A stretch of 64,000 bases of DNA, from positions 1-64,000 of the forward strand of contig NZ_JAHKJW010000043.1 of NCBI RefSeq assembly GCF_019710745.1, written 5' to 3'. Under the pieces are notes generated by a model. It did no database searches, had not been told where the DNA came from, and saw only the letters and a program-made list of their open reading frames with translations. Source of the stretch: Streptomyces beigongshangae (GTDB lineage Bacteria > Actinomycetota > Actinomycetes > Streptomycetales > Streptomycetaceae). The position numbers and the translations under genes are program-made. Below, piece by piece: positions 35,732-44,790 of this stretch. Position 1 is the stretch's first letter; every line of letters begins with the position of its first letter.

Positions 35732-35769
35732 CGGAGGGGCGGCACCTGTGCGGAGGTGCCGCCCCTCCG
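35732..35769. terminator. Bidirectional terminator between ppdK and the beta-propeller gene
   Basis: 16-bp perfect arms (35732-35747 and 35754-35769) with a 6-nt loop, between convergent genes. Confidence 0.9.
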
Positions 35770-35798
35770 GCGCCCCGTCCGGACTCCGGTCGGCCGGC

Positions 35799-37052
35799 TC
35801 AGTCGGCGGTGGGACCGGTCCAGCCGGCGGGAAGGCGGGCCAGCCGGACGCGCTGCGGGTGGTCTCCCACGGGAATGGAGGTGATCTTGCGTCCCGTGGC
35901 GAAGTCGATGGCGGTGACCTGGTCCGCCGCGCTCTCGGAGATCACGCACGCCTTCCCGTCACCGCTGACGGTCGCCCAGTACGGCTTGGCGGCCGGGATC
36001 AGGGGGCCTTCCTGGAGGGTGGCGCGGTCGACGACCGTGGCGTACTCGTCCATGGTGCCGGCGACGCAGAGCTTGGTCCCGGCGGGATTCATGGACATGC
36101 CGTGGTGGCGGGAGTCGTTGACGTAGGTGGTGCGGTCGTCGGAGGTGTCGGGGTTCTCCGGCAGGGTCTTTGTCCGGGTGATCCTGTCGGTGGCGACGTC
36201 GTACTCGAAGAAGCCGTTGAAGAACGACACCTGGAAGTACAGCTTGGACTCGTCGGGGGTGAAGGCGACCGGGCGGACCGCGTCGGACATGTCGGACCGG
36301 CCGTAGGCGTCCAGGCGCTGGCGCATGTCGATGGTCCTGACGACCTGGAAGGTGGTGGCGTCGGCGACGGTGATCTTCCGGTCGCCCTTCAGACCGTCCA
36401 GCCAGGGGGCGTCGAGGTCGTTGTTGACCTCGCCGATCGACATGTTCCAGATCTTGCCGTCGCGGGTGAAGACGTTCTCGTGGGGTTTGTCGCCGGTCTT
36501 GAAGGAACCGACCTGCCGGCCGGTCCCGATGTCGAGCACGTGGACGGTGTTGCCGGTGGAGGCCGAGACCGCCACGCGGGAGCCGTCGGGCGAGACGGCC
36601 ATGTGGTCGGAGCGGAAACCGGAGACGGGGAACCGCCACTTCAGACGGCCGGTGGCGGTGTCGATGGAGACGACATCGGCGAAGCTGGGGCGGGAGACCA
36701 CCACGGCCGAACCGTCGGGTGTCGTGTACATGTCATCCGTGTACTGGTCGTGGCCCTCGCCGGCGGTCTCGCGGATGACGAGGAAGGCGGCGAGCCGGAC
36801 GGGATTGAGGTAGATCTCGCGCAGCCGCTCGTCCTTGTCGGGGATGAGGTCGATCCGGCCGATCCTGGTGAAGTCGCCGGTGGAGCGGATGACGTCGGCG
36901 GTGCCCTCCCAGTTGTTGCCGACCAGCATCACCTCCTGCAGCTGGGCGGCGTTCGCGGGGCCGGTGGCGGTGAGCGTCCCGGCGACGGCCGCCACGGCCA
37001 GGGCGGCGCCGGTCAGGTGTCTGCGCCGACGGGCGGACAGGAAAGCTCTCAT
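35799..37052 (-). CDS. Secreted YVTN-type beta-propeller protein, 417 aa
   Basis: A signal peptide (RRRRHLTGAALAVAAVAGTLTATGPANA) is followed by about seven beta-propeller repeats with the recurring pattern of SPDGSRVAVSASTGNTVHVLDIGTGR, FTPDESKLYFQ and SGDGKACVISE. Such proteins bind ligands or partner proteins on the surface; no catalytic motif is visible. The start ATG has AGGAG 8 nt upstream. The neighbour on the same strand is a Tat-exported PhoX-family protein, but the 408-nt gap suggests separate transcription. Confidence 0.85.
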   Translation of the reverse strand: MRAFLSARRRRHLTGAALAVAAVAGTLTATGPANAAQLQEVMLVGNNWEGTADVIRSTGDFTRIGRIDLIPDKDERLREIYLNPVRLAAFLVIRETAGEGHDQYTDDMYTTPDGSAVVVSRPSFADVVSIDTATGRLKWRFPVSGFRSDHMAVSPDGSRVAVSASTGNTVHVLDIGTGRQVGSFKTGDKPHENVFTRDGKIWNMSIGEVNNDLDAPWLDGLKGDRKITVADATTFQVVRTIDMRQRLDAYGRSDMSDAVRPVAFTPDESKLYFQVSFFNGFFEYDVATDRITRTKTLPENPDTSDDRTTYVNDSRHHGMSMNPAGTKLCVAGTMDEYATVVDRATLQEGPLIPAAKPYWATVSGDGKACVISESAADQVTAIDFATGRKITSIPVGDHPQRVRLARLPAGWTGPTAD

Positions 37053-37460
37053 GTTCGTGACTCCTGGATTCGGCAGGGACGGAACACGGTGGCGTGCGGG
37101 ATGCGCATCTCGAAGGCGTGCGGGATTCACACTTCGGAACGGAGGGGCGGCAGGTGCGGCCGCCCCCGGCGGAACGCGGCGCGTGGGCGCGCCCGGTCGG
37201 CGCGGGGGCGGACTTCGCGGGCTCCCCGCGTACGGCGACCGACCGCACGTGAGAACCATCGTTCCCAGGTTCGGTTACCGGATGGTAAGGACGCGCGGCG
37301 ACGACCACAACCCCCGATACGGAAGAATCGGGAGTGGTGGCGGCGACCCCGTACTCACTGCCCCGTACTCACTGCACTCACTGCACTCACTGCCTCGTAC
37401 TCGCTGCCCCGTCCTCGTCCCGCCCCGCTCCGCCCTCCATCACCCGTCCGGCCGGACCGG
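37053..37460. other. Intergenic region, 408 nt, with ACTCACTGC repeats
   Basis: No gene seen. Four ACTCACTGC units lie at about 37353-37393 with CCCCGT or CTCGT spacers. A self-complementary GTCCGGCCGGAC (37446-37457) next to the PhoX-type stop may act as its terminator. No Pho-box-like direct repeats were found. Confidence 0.6.
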
Positions 37461-38621
37461 CTACTTGCGGAACGGGCCCGTCACCTCGTACGTGATGCCG
37501 CCCGACGAACTGCCGCTGGTGCCGCGCTGGCTGGAGAAGTAGAGGCGGGTGCCGTCGGGGGAGAAGGCGGGGCCGGTGATCTCCGAGCCGGACTGGCCGT
37601 CGAGGCGCAGGAACGGGGCGATCACGTCGTCCGGTGTGATGACGCAGATCTCCATGTTCCCGCCGTCCTCGGCGACGAACAGGTCGCCCGAGGGCGTGCC
37701 CGTGATGTTGTCGACGCCGGTCAGCGGGGCGGTGCCGGAGGCGACGAGCGAGTCGTCGTACGCCAGCTCGTAGGTGCTGTCCGCGAGGTTCAGCTGCCAG
37801 ACGCGGTTGTCGCCCTTGGTGGTGAACCAGACCGTGTCGTCGGCGTAGTGGCAGCCCTCGCCGCCGTTGAACTTCTTCGCGCCGGAGACCTGCGTACGGG
37901 TCGTGGTCGGCGAGCCGTCCGGGTCCGGCACGTCCGCCCAGGTGAAGGAGCCGGAGGTGGCGCTCCCGGCGACCAGCACCTGGAGCGTGCCGGCGGAGAG
38001 GTCGCCCCAGGTCCTCGGCACGAAGCGGTAGAGGCAGCCGTTCGTCTCGTCCTCGGTGAGGTAGACCGCCCTGCGCACCGGATCGGCGGCGGCCGCCTCG
38101 TGCTTGAAGCGGCCCATGGCGTCCCGGCGAACCGCCGCGTTCAGCCCCCACGGGTCGGTCTCGTAGACGTACCCGAGGGAGACCTCCTCGCAGGACAGCC
38201 AGGTGTTCCACGGCGTCCTGCCGCCCGCGCAGTTCTGCCGGGTGCCGGACAGGATGCGGTACGCGCCGGTTATCGCGCCCGTCGAGGAGAACTTCACCGC
38301 GCTCGCCCCGCCGGACGGGTTGACCTCCGAGTTCGAGACGTAGATCCAGCCCGTGCCGTCCGCGTAACAGGCTCCGCCGTCGGGGGCGCCGTGCCAGGTG
38401 TACGAGGTGCCGGTGACCGTCCGGCCCGACCGGGCTATCACCCGGCTGGTGAAGCCGCCCGGCAGCCGGACGCCGTTCGCGTCCGCCGCGCCGGGTGCCC
38501 CGTACGGGCCCGTGCCGGGCTGGGCGGGCGCGGCGTACGCGGCACCGCGCCACAGGGTCCCGCCGAAGACGGCCGACGAACCGCCGAGCACGGCCGCGCG
38601 CAGGAGGGTACGACGTTCCAC
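37461..38621 (-). CDS. PhoX-family (DUF839) Tat-exported protein, 386 aa
   Basis: The N-terminus ERRTLLRAAVLGGSSAVFGGTL is a twin-arginine signal. The body has PhoX-type metal-site segments LSCEEVSLGYVYETDP and YLTEDETNGCLYRFVP and the later FNGGEGCHYADDTVWFTTKGDN. PhoX enzymes are extracellular phosphatases with iron and calcium; many DUF839 relatives in Streptomyces are uncharacterised, so phosphatase activity is likely but not certain. The GTG start follows TTGGAG. No Pho box was recognised upstream. Confidence 0.85.
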   Translation of the reverse strand: MERRTLLRAAVLGGSSAVFGGTLWRGAAYAAPAQPGTGPYGAPGAADANGVRLPGGFTSRVIARSGRTVTGTSYTWHGAPDGGACYADGTGWIYVSNSEVNPSGGASAVKFSSTGAITGAYRILSGTRQNCAGGRTPWNTWLSCEEVSLGYVYETDPWGLNAAVRRDAMGRFKHEAAAADPVRRAVYLTEDETNGCLYRFVPRTWGDLSAGTLQVLVAGSATSGSFTWADVPDPDGSPTTTRTQVSGAKKFNGGEGCHYADDTVWFTTKGDNRVWQLNLADSTYELAYDDSLVASGTAPLTGVDNITGTPSGDLFVAEDGGNMEICVITPDDVIAPFLRLDGQSGSEITGPAFSPDGTRLYFSSQRGTSGSSSGGITYEVTGPFRK

Positions 38622-38726
38622 TGTCGCTCCAAGGGGTTAGCGAGGCTGCCCGTCCGCCGGTCGGAGGGCGGGGTCGCGCAACGCCGCAGCCTAGGAGCGC
38701 GGGGTGGACGCACCGTGACCGCGTGA

Positions 38727-38742
38727 TGACGTGCACGCGTCA
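38727..38742. promoter_or_regulatory. Imperfect palindrome TGACGTGCACGCGTCA
   Basis: A 16-bp near-palindrome (14 of 16 positions) about 105 nt upstream of the PhoX-type gene and 100 nt past the SDR stop. Possible operator; weak evidence. Confidence 0.25.
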
Positions 38743-38844
38743 CGTAGTGCGTGGCAGGCGGTACGTAGCACGCCGAGCACCGCACCCGGGCGCCGTGCCC
38801 GCACCTCACGCCCGCACCTCACGCCCGCACTCCACGCCCGAATC

Positions 38845-39777
38845 TCATGCCTTCAGCGTGTCGTACGTGACGCCCGTCAGTCGCTCGGACTCCTCCCACA
38901 GCCGGTGTCCGGCCCTGTCGTCGAGGGTCCGCCGGGTGCGCGGCGCGCGGACGGGGGAGCCGCGGCGGCTCAGGGGCGACGGGCCGGTGAAGGAGTCCGG
39001 CCGCACACCGGGGGCCGTCGCCGCGTACAGCGTGGGCAGGGCGCCCGCTTCCGGGGACAGGGCGAAGAAGCGGCTGCCCGTCGCCATGAAGAGCTCCGCG
39101 GCCCTGCGGCCCTCCATCCTCGGACCCGCGGACATGAGGTTCGTCGCGGCGTAGCCGGGGTGCGCGGCCGCCACCACGAGGCCGGAGCCGGTGGCGGCGA
39201 CGCGGCGGGCCAGCTCGTGGACGAACAGCAGATTGGCCGTCTTCGAGCGTCCGTACGCGATCCAGCGCCGGTACGGGCGCTCGGTGTGGAGGTCGCCGAT
39301 GTCGATGTCGGCCAGCATGTGCAGCATGCTGGACACGCTCACCACGCGTGCGCCGGGCGTGGCGAGCAGCGCCGGCATCAGCAGTCCGGTGAGCGCGAAG
39401 TGGCCGAGGTGGTTGATCCCGAACTGCGTCTCGAAGCCGTCCGCGGTACGCCCCCGCGGCAGCGCCATCACACCCGCGTTGTTGATGAGCAGGTCGAGCC
39501 GGTCGTGCTCGTGTACGTACGCCGCCGCGAACTCCCGTACGGAGGCCAGGTGCGCGAGGTCGAGCCGCCCGAGCCGTACGTCGGCGTCCGGCACCTCGCC
39601 GACGAGCCGCTCGACGGCCGCCCCGCCCCGGCGCCCACTGCGGCAGGCGAGGACGACCCGCGCGCCCCGCCGCGCCAGCTCCCGGGCGGTGACGTACCCG
39701 ATCCCGCTGTTGGCCCCGGTGACGACGGCGGTACGCCCGCGCTGGTCGGGGATGTCGAGCGTGCTCCAGCGGCTCAT
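38845..39777 (-). CDS. Short-chain dehydrogenase/reductase, 310 aa
   Basis: A classical SDR with cofactor motif TGANSGIG, NNAGVM, the catalytic serine in SVSS and the YGRSK pair (Tyr-x3-Lys). The arginine in LACRSGRR after the second strand favours NADP(H). The C-terminal extension places it with retinol dehydrogenase/protochlorophyllide reductase-like SDRs often annotated generically in Streptomyces. It is a single gene between the PhoX-type gene and nirD, with no visible pathway partners; substrate unknown. Confidence 0.92.
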   Translation of the reverse strand: MSRWSTLDIPDQRGRTAVVTGANSGIGYVTARELARRGARVVLACRSGRRGGAAVERLVGEVPDADVRLGRLDLAHLASVREFAAAYVHEHDRLDLLINNAGVMALPRGRTADGFETQFGINHLGHFALTGLLMPALLATPGARVVSVSSMLHMLADIDIGDLHTERPYRRWIAYGRSKTANLLFVHELARRVAATGSGLVVAAAHPGYAATNLMSAGPRMEGRRAAELFMATGSRFFALSPEAGALPTLYAATAPGVRPDSFTGPSPLSRRGSPVRAPRTRRTLDDRAGHRLWEESERLTGVTYDTLKA

Positions 39778-39836
39778 GACCCGCTCCCTCCGGATGCGCT
39801 CCGTCCTGCGCGGGCCGCCAGCCTAGGCGCCCCGAC

Positions 39837-39866
39837 AGGGGCGCGGGGAACTGCGCGACCGGCCAC
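39837..39866 (-). repeat. Dispersed hairpin element, copy 4 (minus orientation)
   Basis: On the minus strand: GTGGCCGGTC then GCGCAGTTCCCCGCGCCCCT. It lies between nirD and the SDR gene, adjacent to a GGCGCCCC/GGGGCGC pair that adds a second hairpin. Confidence 0.75.
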
Positions 39867-39903
39867 ATCCGGACCCCCACCCGGCAGCGCTCCGGGCGGA
39901 GCC

Positions 39904-40344
39904 CTACCCCACCCGTACCTCGTACGTCGTCACGCGTACCGACTCGTCGTCCAGGCACCGCCCCGACGCCAGGTCGAACCGCTGCTTCAGGAGCGGCGAG
40001 GCCACGAACGGCCGCCCCCGGTGGGAGCCGGTGAGGCCGCGCGACAGGACGGCCGCACCGGAGAACGGATCGCGGTTGTCGATCGCGTACAGCCGCCCCG
40101 CACGGTCCATGAACACCGCCACCTGCCGCCCGTCCGGCAGCAGCGCGGCCACCCCCCGGCCGGGAACCAGCACGGACGGGTCGCAGACGGCGAACCACTC
40201 GCCGTCCGTGCCGGTCGTGCCGTCCGAACCGTCCGAACCGTCCGAACCGTCCGTGCCGGTCGTGCCGGTCGTGCCGTCCGGTCCGGCCGGCCGGAGCCGG
40301 ACCATGAGCGTGAGCGTCGTGGTCGTCTCGGGTGCGAGCGTCAT
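39904..40344 (-). CDS. nirD: Nitrite reductase (NADH) small subunit
   Basis: A Rieske-fold protein without the Fe-S ligands (LYAIDNRDPFSG in place of CxH), as is usual for NirD, 146 aa. It is the small partner of the siroheme nitrite reductase NirB. The ATG overlaps the nirB stop (ATGA). Residues about 24-46 are a low-complexity insert (DGTTGTTGTDGSDGSDGSDG) coded by 9-nt repeats, in a position where other NirD proteins have a tight turn. Confidence 0.93.
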   Translation of the reverse strand: MTLAPETTTTLTLMVRLRPAGPDGTTGTTGTDGSDGSDGSDGTTGTDGEWFAVCDPSVLVPGRGVAALLPDGRQVAVFMDRAGRLYAIDNRDPFSGAAVLSRGLTGSHRGRPFVASPLLKQRFDLASGRCLDDESVRVTTYEVRVG

Positions 40345-43040
40345 CGCAGGCCACTTCCTTCCAGGGGGCGGGTGCCGATGGTCAGCAGCGGCAGGTCGGG
40401 CTTGATCTGGTCGCGCTCGGGGACGAACCCGACGACCGGGTCGGGGGTGTCCGGCGCGTTGACGAAGGACACGAAGCGGGACAGCTTCTCCGGGTCGTCG
40501 ATGGTCGCGGCCCACTCGTCGCGGTAGGCGGCGACGTGCGCGGCCATCAGCGACTCCAGCTCCCCGCAGATGCCCAGCGAGTCGTCGACGACGACGTCGC
40601 GGACGTGGTCCAGGCCGCCGGGGAGCCGCTCCAGCCAGGTCGAGGTGCGCTCCAGGCGGTCGGCCGTGCGGATGTAGAACATCAGGAACCGGTCGATCAG
40701 CCGGACCAGTTCGGCGTCCGAGAGGTCCTGGGCGAGCAGGTCCGCGTGGCGCGGGGTCGCGCCGCCGTTGCCGCCGACGTACAGGTTCCAGCCGTTGGCC
40801 GTGGCGATGACGCCGAAGTCCTTCGACTGGGCCTCCGCGCACTCGCGGGCGCACCCCGAGACCGCCGACTTGAGCTTGTGCGGGGAGCGCAGACCCCGGT
40901 AGCGCAGCTCCAGGTCGATGGCCATGCGCACCGAGTCCTGGACGCCGTAGCGGCACCAGGTCCGCCCGACGCACGACTTCACCGTCCGCAGCGACTTCCC
41001 GTACGCGTGCCCGGACTCGAAACCGGCGTCCACCAGCCGGGTCCAGATCAGCGGCAGCTGCTCGACGCGGGCGCCGAACATGTCGATCCGCTGACCGCCC
41101 GTGATCTTCGTGTAGAGGCCGAAGTCGCGGGCCACCTCGCCGATCACGATGAGCTTCTCCGGGGTGATCTCCCCGCCGGGGATGCGTGGTACGACCGAGT
41201 ACGAGCCGTTCCGCTGCAGGTTCGCGAGGAAGTGGTCGTTGGTGTCCTGGAGGGCGGCCTGCTCACCGGCCAGGACGTGGTTCTCGGCGCCGATCGCGGG
41301 CGCGAGCGAGGCGATGATCGAGCCGACCGTGGGCTTGCAGACCTCGCAGCCGTCGCCGCCCCGCGCGCCCTCACGGCCGTAGCGGTCCAGCAGTTGCCGG
41401 TACGAGGAGACGCGCAGGGCGAGGACGATCTCGTACAGCTCCTCGCGGGTCTGCGGGAAGCAGCCGCACAGGCCCTTGTCGACCTCGACGCCGGCCGCCT
41501 CCAGTTCGGAGGTGACCAACTGCCCGAGCACCTTGACGCAACTGCCGCAGCCGGTACCGGCCTTGGTGCACTTCTTGACCTCGGGGACCGTCGTGCAGGA
41601 GTGCTCGGTGACCGCGCCGCGGATCGCGCCCTTGGTGACGTTGTGGCAGGAGCAGACGATCGCCTCGTCCGGCAGGGCGGACGGGCCGAGCTGGACGGGC
41701 GCGCCGGCGCCGGCGGGCAGGACGAGCTGTTCCGGGGCGACCGGCGGCACCGAGCCGGTGAAGGCGCGCAGGGTGCCGTACGCCTCCGCGTCGCCGACCA
41801 GGATGCCGCCCAGCAGCTCGCCACCGGGCCCGATGACCAGCTTCTTGTACGTGCCCGAGCGGGAGTCCGCGTAGACGACGTCGAGGCAGTCGGCGGTGGT
41901 GCCGTGCGCGTCGCCGAAGGAGGCGACGTCGACCCCGAGGAGCTTCAGCTTGGTGGAGAGGTCGGCGCCGGTGAAGGAGGCCGCGGTGGTGGTGCCGGTG
42001 ATGTCGGCGGTATCGGCGGTATCGGTGGTGCCGGTGGTGCCGGTGAGGGCGGTCCCCTCGGCGGCGATCGTGGCCGCGGCGGTCTGCGCCATCTCGTAAC
42101 CGGGCGCCACCAGGCCGTACACCCGGCCGTCGGAGGCCAGCGCGCACTCGCCGATCGCGAAGACGCGCGGGTCGGAGACCGTACGGCACTGCTCGTCGAC
42201 GCTGATGCCGCCGCGCTCGCCCACGGTGAGCCCGCAGGCGCGGGCGAGCTGGTCACGGGGGCGCACCCCGGCCGAGAACACCACCAGGTCGGTGGCGACC
42301 GTGGAGCCGTCGGAGAGCCTCATGCCGGTCACGGCGCCGTCGTCGCCGGTGACGACCTCCTGCGTGCCCGTGCCCGTGTGGACGGTCAGGCCCATGTTCT
42401 CGATGGTGCGCAGCAGCGCGGCGCCGCCGCCCTCGTCCACCTGGACGGGCATCAGCCGCGGCGCGAACTCCACGATGTGCGTGGCGAGCCCGAGCCCCTG
42501 CAGCGCCCCGGCGGCCTCCAGGCCGAGCAGCCCGCCGCCCACCACGGCACCGGTCGTGGCCCGTGCCTTCGCGTACTCCTCGATGGCGAGCAGGTCCTCG
42601 ATCGTGCGGTAGACGAAGCAGCCCTCGGCGTCCTTGCCCGGTACGGGCGGCACGAAGGGGAACGAGCCGGTGGCGAGAACCAGCGTGTCGTAGCCGACGA
42701 CCAGGCCGGAGCGGGCGGTGACCCGCCGGGCGGCCCGGTCGACGCTCTCGGCCGGGTCCCCGACGTGCAGCTCGATCCCGTGCTCCGCGACGAACGCCAT
42801 GTCGGTCATGGACAGTTCCTCGGGCGTACGGCCCGAGAAGTACGAGGTGAGCTGTACGCGGTCGTACGCGGGACGCGGCTCCTCGCACAGCACGACTACG
42901 CGGTGCGTGGCGGTCAGGCCGCGCTCGGCGAGCGCTTCGAGGAAGCGCTGGCCGACCATGCCGTGGCCGACGAGCACGATCGTGGGGCGGCCCGTGGCCG
43001 TGGGGCGGGGGCCGGTCCCCGCGTGTGCGGTCGTGGACAT
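40341..43040 (-). CDS. nirB: Nitrite reductase (NADH) large subunit
   Basis: Reduces nitrite to ammonium with NADH; 899 aa. The FAD/NAD domains come first (VLVGHGMVGQRF, VVGGGLLGLEAAGALQ), then a BFD-like [2Fe-2S] domain with CSCHNVTKGAIR and GCGSC, and finally the siroheme/[4Fe-4S] domain with ligands in SCVGRTWCRYG (CX5C) and GCARECAEAQ (CX3C). A GTTGTTDTADTADITGTT insert coded by a short repeat (about 42000-42050) interrupts the NAD half. It overlaps the flavoprotein gene before it (TGATG) and nirD after it. Confidence 0.96.
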   Translation of the reverse strand: MSTTAHAGTGPRPTATGRPTIVLVGHGMVGQRFLEALAERGLTATHRVVVLCEEPRPAYDRVQLTSYFSGRTPEELSMTDMAFVAEHGIELHVGDPAESVDRAARRVTARSGLVVGYDTLVLATGSFPFVPPVPGKDAEGCFVYRTIEDLLAIEEYAKARATTGAVVGGGLLGLEAAGALQGLGLATHIVEFAPRLMPVQVDEGGGAALLRTIENMGLTVHTGTGTQEVVTGDDGAVTGMRLSDGSTVATDLVVFSAGVRPRDQLARACGLTVGERGGISVDEQCRTVSDPRVFAIGECALASDGRVYGLVAPGYEMAQTAAATIAAEGTALTGTTGTTDTADTADITGTTTAASFTGADLSTKLKLLGVDVASFGDAHGTTADCLDVVYADSRSGTYKKLVIGPGGELLGGILVGDAEAYGTLRAFTGSVPPVAPEQLVLPAGAGAPVQLGPSALPDEAIVCSCHNVTKGAIRGAVTEHSCTTVPEVKKCTKAGTGCGSCVKVLGQLVTSELEAAGVEVDKGLCGCFPQTREELYEIVLALRVSSYRQLLDRYGREGARGGDGCEVCKPTVGSIIASLAPAIGAENHVLAGEQAALQDTNDHFLANLQRNGSYSVVPRIPGGEITPEKLIVIGEVARDFGLYTKITGGQRIDMFGARVEQLPLIWTRLVDAGFESGHAYGKSLRTVKSCVGRTWCRYGVQDSVRMAIDLELRYRGLRSPHKLKSAVSGCARECAEAQSKDFGVIATANGWNLYVGGNGGATPRHADLLAQDLSDAELVRLIDRFLMFYIRTADRLERTSTWLERLPGGLDHVRDVVVDDSLGICGELESLMAAHVAAYRDEWAATIDDPEKLSRFVSFVNAPDTPDPVVGFVPERDQIKPDLPLLTIGTRPLEGSGLR

Positions 43041-44386
43041 CAGGAGCCTCCATCGTTGGTGAGCAGGTGGAGCAGCGGGGCGCCGTCCGCGGGGAGCGGC
43101 TCCGCTCCCTCCCAGGCGCGGGCGAGGGCGCCGACGGTGCCGAGCTCGCCGACGAGGACCCCGCCCACCAGGCGGTCGTCGCGGACGACGACCTTGCGGT
43201 AGGTGCCGCGGGTCGCGTCGGTGAGCTGGACGACGTCGTCGCCGGGGAGGGCGGTGTGCTCCCCGAAGGCGGCGAGGTCGAAGGGGGCGCCGGAGCCGGA
43301 AGAACTGTCGGGGCCGCCGGGGCCGCCGGGGCCGAGAGGGCCGAGGGGGCCGAGAGGGCCGCCGGGGGTGAGGGTCAACCGGGTGAGGGCGCGGGTGCCG
43401 CGGTAGCCGCGGTGGCCGGTGGCGCCTTCCGTGGACGCGGTCCCCGCCGGGCCCCCCGTCGGCGCCCCCGCCGGTGCCCCGGCCAGCAGTCCGGCCAGCA
43501 CCTCGGCCTGTTCGAGCGCGGGGGCGGCCAGGCCGTAGACCTCGCCGTCGTGCTGCGCGCAGTCGCCGATCGCCCGGATGCGCGGGTCGGAGGTGCGCAG
43601 TTCGTCGTCGACGAGGACGCCCTTGTGCACGGCGAGCCCCGCGTCCCGGGCCAGGCCCACCCGCGGGTGCACCCCGCAGGCCAGCACCACCAGGTCGGCG
43701 TCGAGGGCGTACCCGTCGGCCATCTCGACCGAGCGGACCGCGCCCTCCACGCAGCGCACGCCGCGCACCCGGCTCTCGGTGTGCACCTCGATCCCGAGGT
43801 CCGTGAGGTGCCGGAGCACCAGCCGGGAGGCGGGCGGGTCGAGCTGGCGTTCCATCAGGCGCTCGCCCTGCTGGGCCAGCACCACCTGGGCGCCGCGTTC
43901 GGCGAGGGCGCGGGCGGCCGAGACGCCGAGCAGACCGCCGCCGACGACGACGGCCCGGGTGCCGTGCCGCACGGCCGCGGAGAGGCCCAGGCAGTCGTCC
44001 ATCGTGCGGAACGCGTGGACCCCCTCGGGCAGTTCGGGCCGGCCGGGTCCGAACAGGCCGCGCAGGGGAGGGAGCACCGGGTTGGAGCCGGTGGCCAGGA
44101 CCAGGGTGTCGTACGCGAGTGCCGTGCCGTCGTCGAGGTGCACCCGCCGCTCCGCGCGGTCGACGCGCACCGCCCGGCCGCGGGTCAGCCGCTCGGGCGC
44201 CGGGAGGGCGATGACCTCGGGGGCGTACCGCCCGGCCAGGACCTCCGCGAGCAGGACCCGGTTGTACGGGCCGTGCTCCTCCTCCCCGACCAGTACGGCG
44301 GACATGCCGAGCTCCGCGAGCCTGCGGGCGAGACGTACGCCCGCGAGACCGGCGCCGATCACCACCACACGCGTATTCGAGGTCAT
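43040..44386 (-). CDS. NirB-type FAD-dependent oxidoreductase (second NAD(P)H/FAD subunit), 448 aa
   Basis: A pyridine nucleotide-disulfide oxidoreductase that resembles the N-terminal half of NirB: VVVIGAGLAGVRLARRLAEL binds FAD, VVVGGGLLGVSAARALAER binds NAD(P)H, and IRAIGDCAQHDGEVYGL is the second FAD motif. It has no siroheme or Fe-S domain. Two repeat-coded inserts (APAGAPTGGPAG and GGPLGPLGPLGPGGPGGP) lie in the C-terminal third. First gene of a three-gene operon with nirB and nirD, behind a GlnR-like box. It probably supplies electrons to nitrite or nitrate reduction. Confidence 0.9.
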   Translation of the reverse strand: MTSNTRVVVIGAGLAGVRLARRLAELGMSAVLVGEEEHGPYNRVLLAEVLAGRYAPEVIALPAPERLTRGRAVRVDRAERRVHLDDGTALAYDTLVLATGSNPVLPPLRGLFGPGRPELPEGVHAFRTMDDCLGLSAAVRHGTRAVVVGGGLLGVSAARALAERGAQVVLAQQGERLMERQLDPPASRLVLRHLTDLGIEVHTESRVRGVRCVEGAVRSVEMADGYALDADLVVLACGVHPRVGLARDAGLAVHKGVLVDDELRTSDPRIRAIGDCAQHDGEVYGLAAPALEQAEVLAGLLAGAPAGAPTGGPAGTASTEGATGHRGYRGTRALTRLTLTPGGPLGPLGPLGPGGPGGPDSSSGSGAPFDLAAFGEHTALPGDDVVQLTDATRGTYRKVVVRDDRLVGGVLVGELGTVGALARAWEGAEPLPADGAPLLHLLTNDGGS

Positions 44387-44409
44387 GCACGGCAGCGTGC
44401 GGTGCCGGT

Positions 44410-44447
44410 GTTACCCGGCCGCATCACGACTGTTTCCCACGGGGAAC
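44410..44447 (-). promoter_or_regulatory. GlnR-like box upstream of the nir operon
   Basis: Four 5-nt elements with 6-nt spacers: GTTCC-n6-GAAAC-n6-GATGC-n6-GTAAC on the minus strand, 24 nt upstream of the first gene. The 11-nt period and GAAAC/GTAAC elements fit the Streptomyces GlnR consensus gTnAC-n6-GaAAC, although two elements are degenerate. Confidence 0.6.
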
Positions 44448-44622
44448 GCTGCCCTCAGCGGCACTCCGGTCCGGGTGTGAGGGTTCCCGGCGGTGGGGTT
44501 GACCGAACCCCCGGGGGCCGTGCGGGCACCATCGTCGGCGGGGCCGGGACACGGAAGTCTTGGGGTACCGGGCCCGTCGGCACAGGGGGCCCGGACGTAC
44601 CCGTCCACATGGAGGAGCGACC

Positions 44623-44790
44623 ATGACGCCCACGGCGACCGTGGCGACCACAGCGACCGTGGCGCCCACGGTGACCACGGACGGCGTCCGCAAGCCGTAC
44701 GTCCACGGCCACGTCCACGTCCACGTCCACATCCACGGCCACGGCCACGTCGGCGTCCGGTACGGCGCCGCCGTACGGGTCCGGCCATGA
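44623..44790 (+). CDS. Histidine-rich small protein, 55 aa, coupled to the sensor kinase
   Basis: The ORF has a strong GGAGGAG ribosome binding site 5 nt before the ATG, and its TGA overlaps the ATG of the kinase gene (ATGA). The C-terminal half, VHGHVHVHVHIHGHGHVGV, contains eight histidines in 19 residues and comes from a GTCCAC hexanucleotide repeat (44701-44750). It could bind zinc, copper or nickel, or serve mainly to couple translation to the kinase. No homologous family is known to me. Confidence 0.55.
   Translation: MTPTATVATTATVAPTVTTDGVRKPYVHGHVHVHVHIHGHGHVGVRYGAAVRVRP

Noticed and set aside
36700..38700. Pho box for the PhoX-type gene
   Set aside because: No 11-nt direct repeats of the GTTCACC kind were found upstream of either secreted protein gene.
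40332..43202. 956-codon plus-strand frame over nirB
   Set aside because: Shadow of nirB, which has intact FAD, Fe-S and siroheme motifs in the opposite strand.
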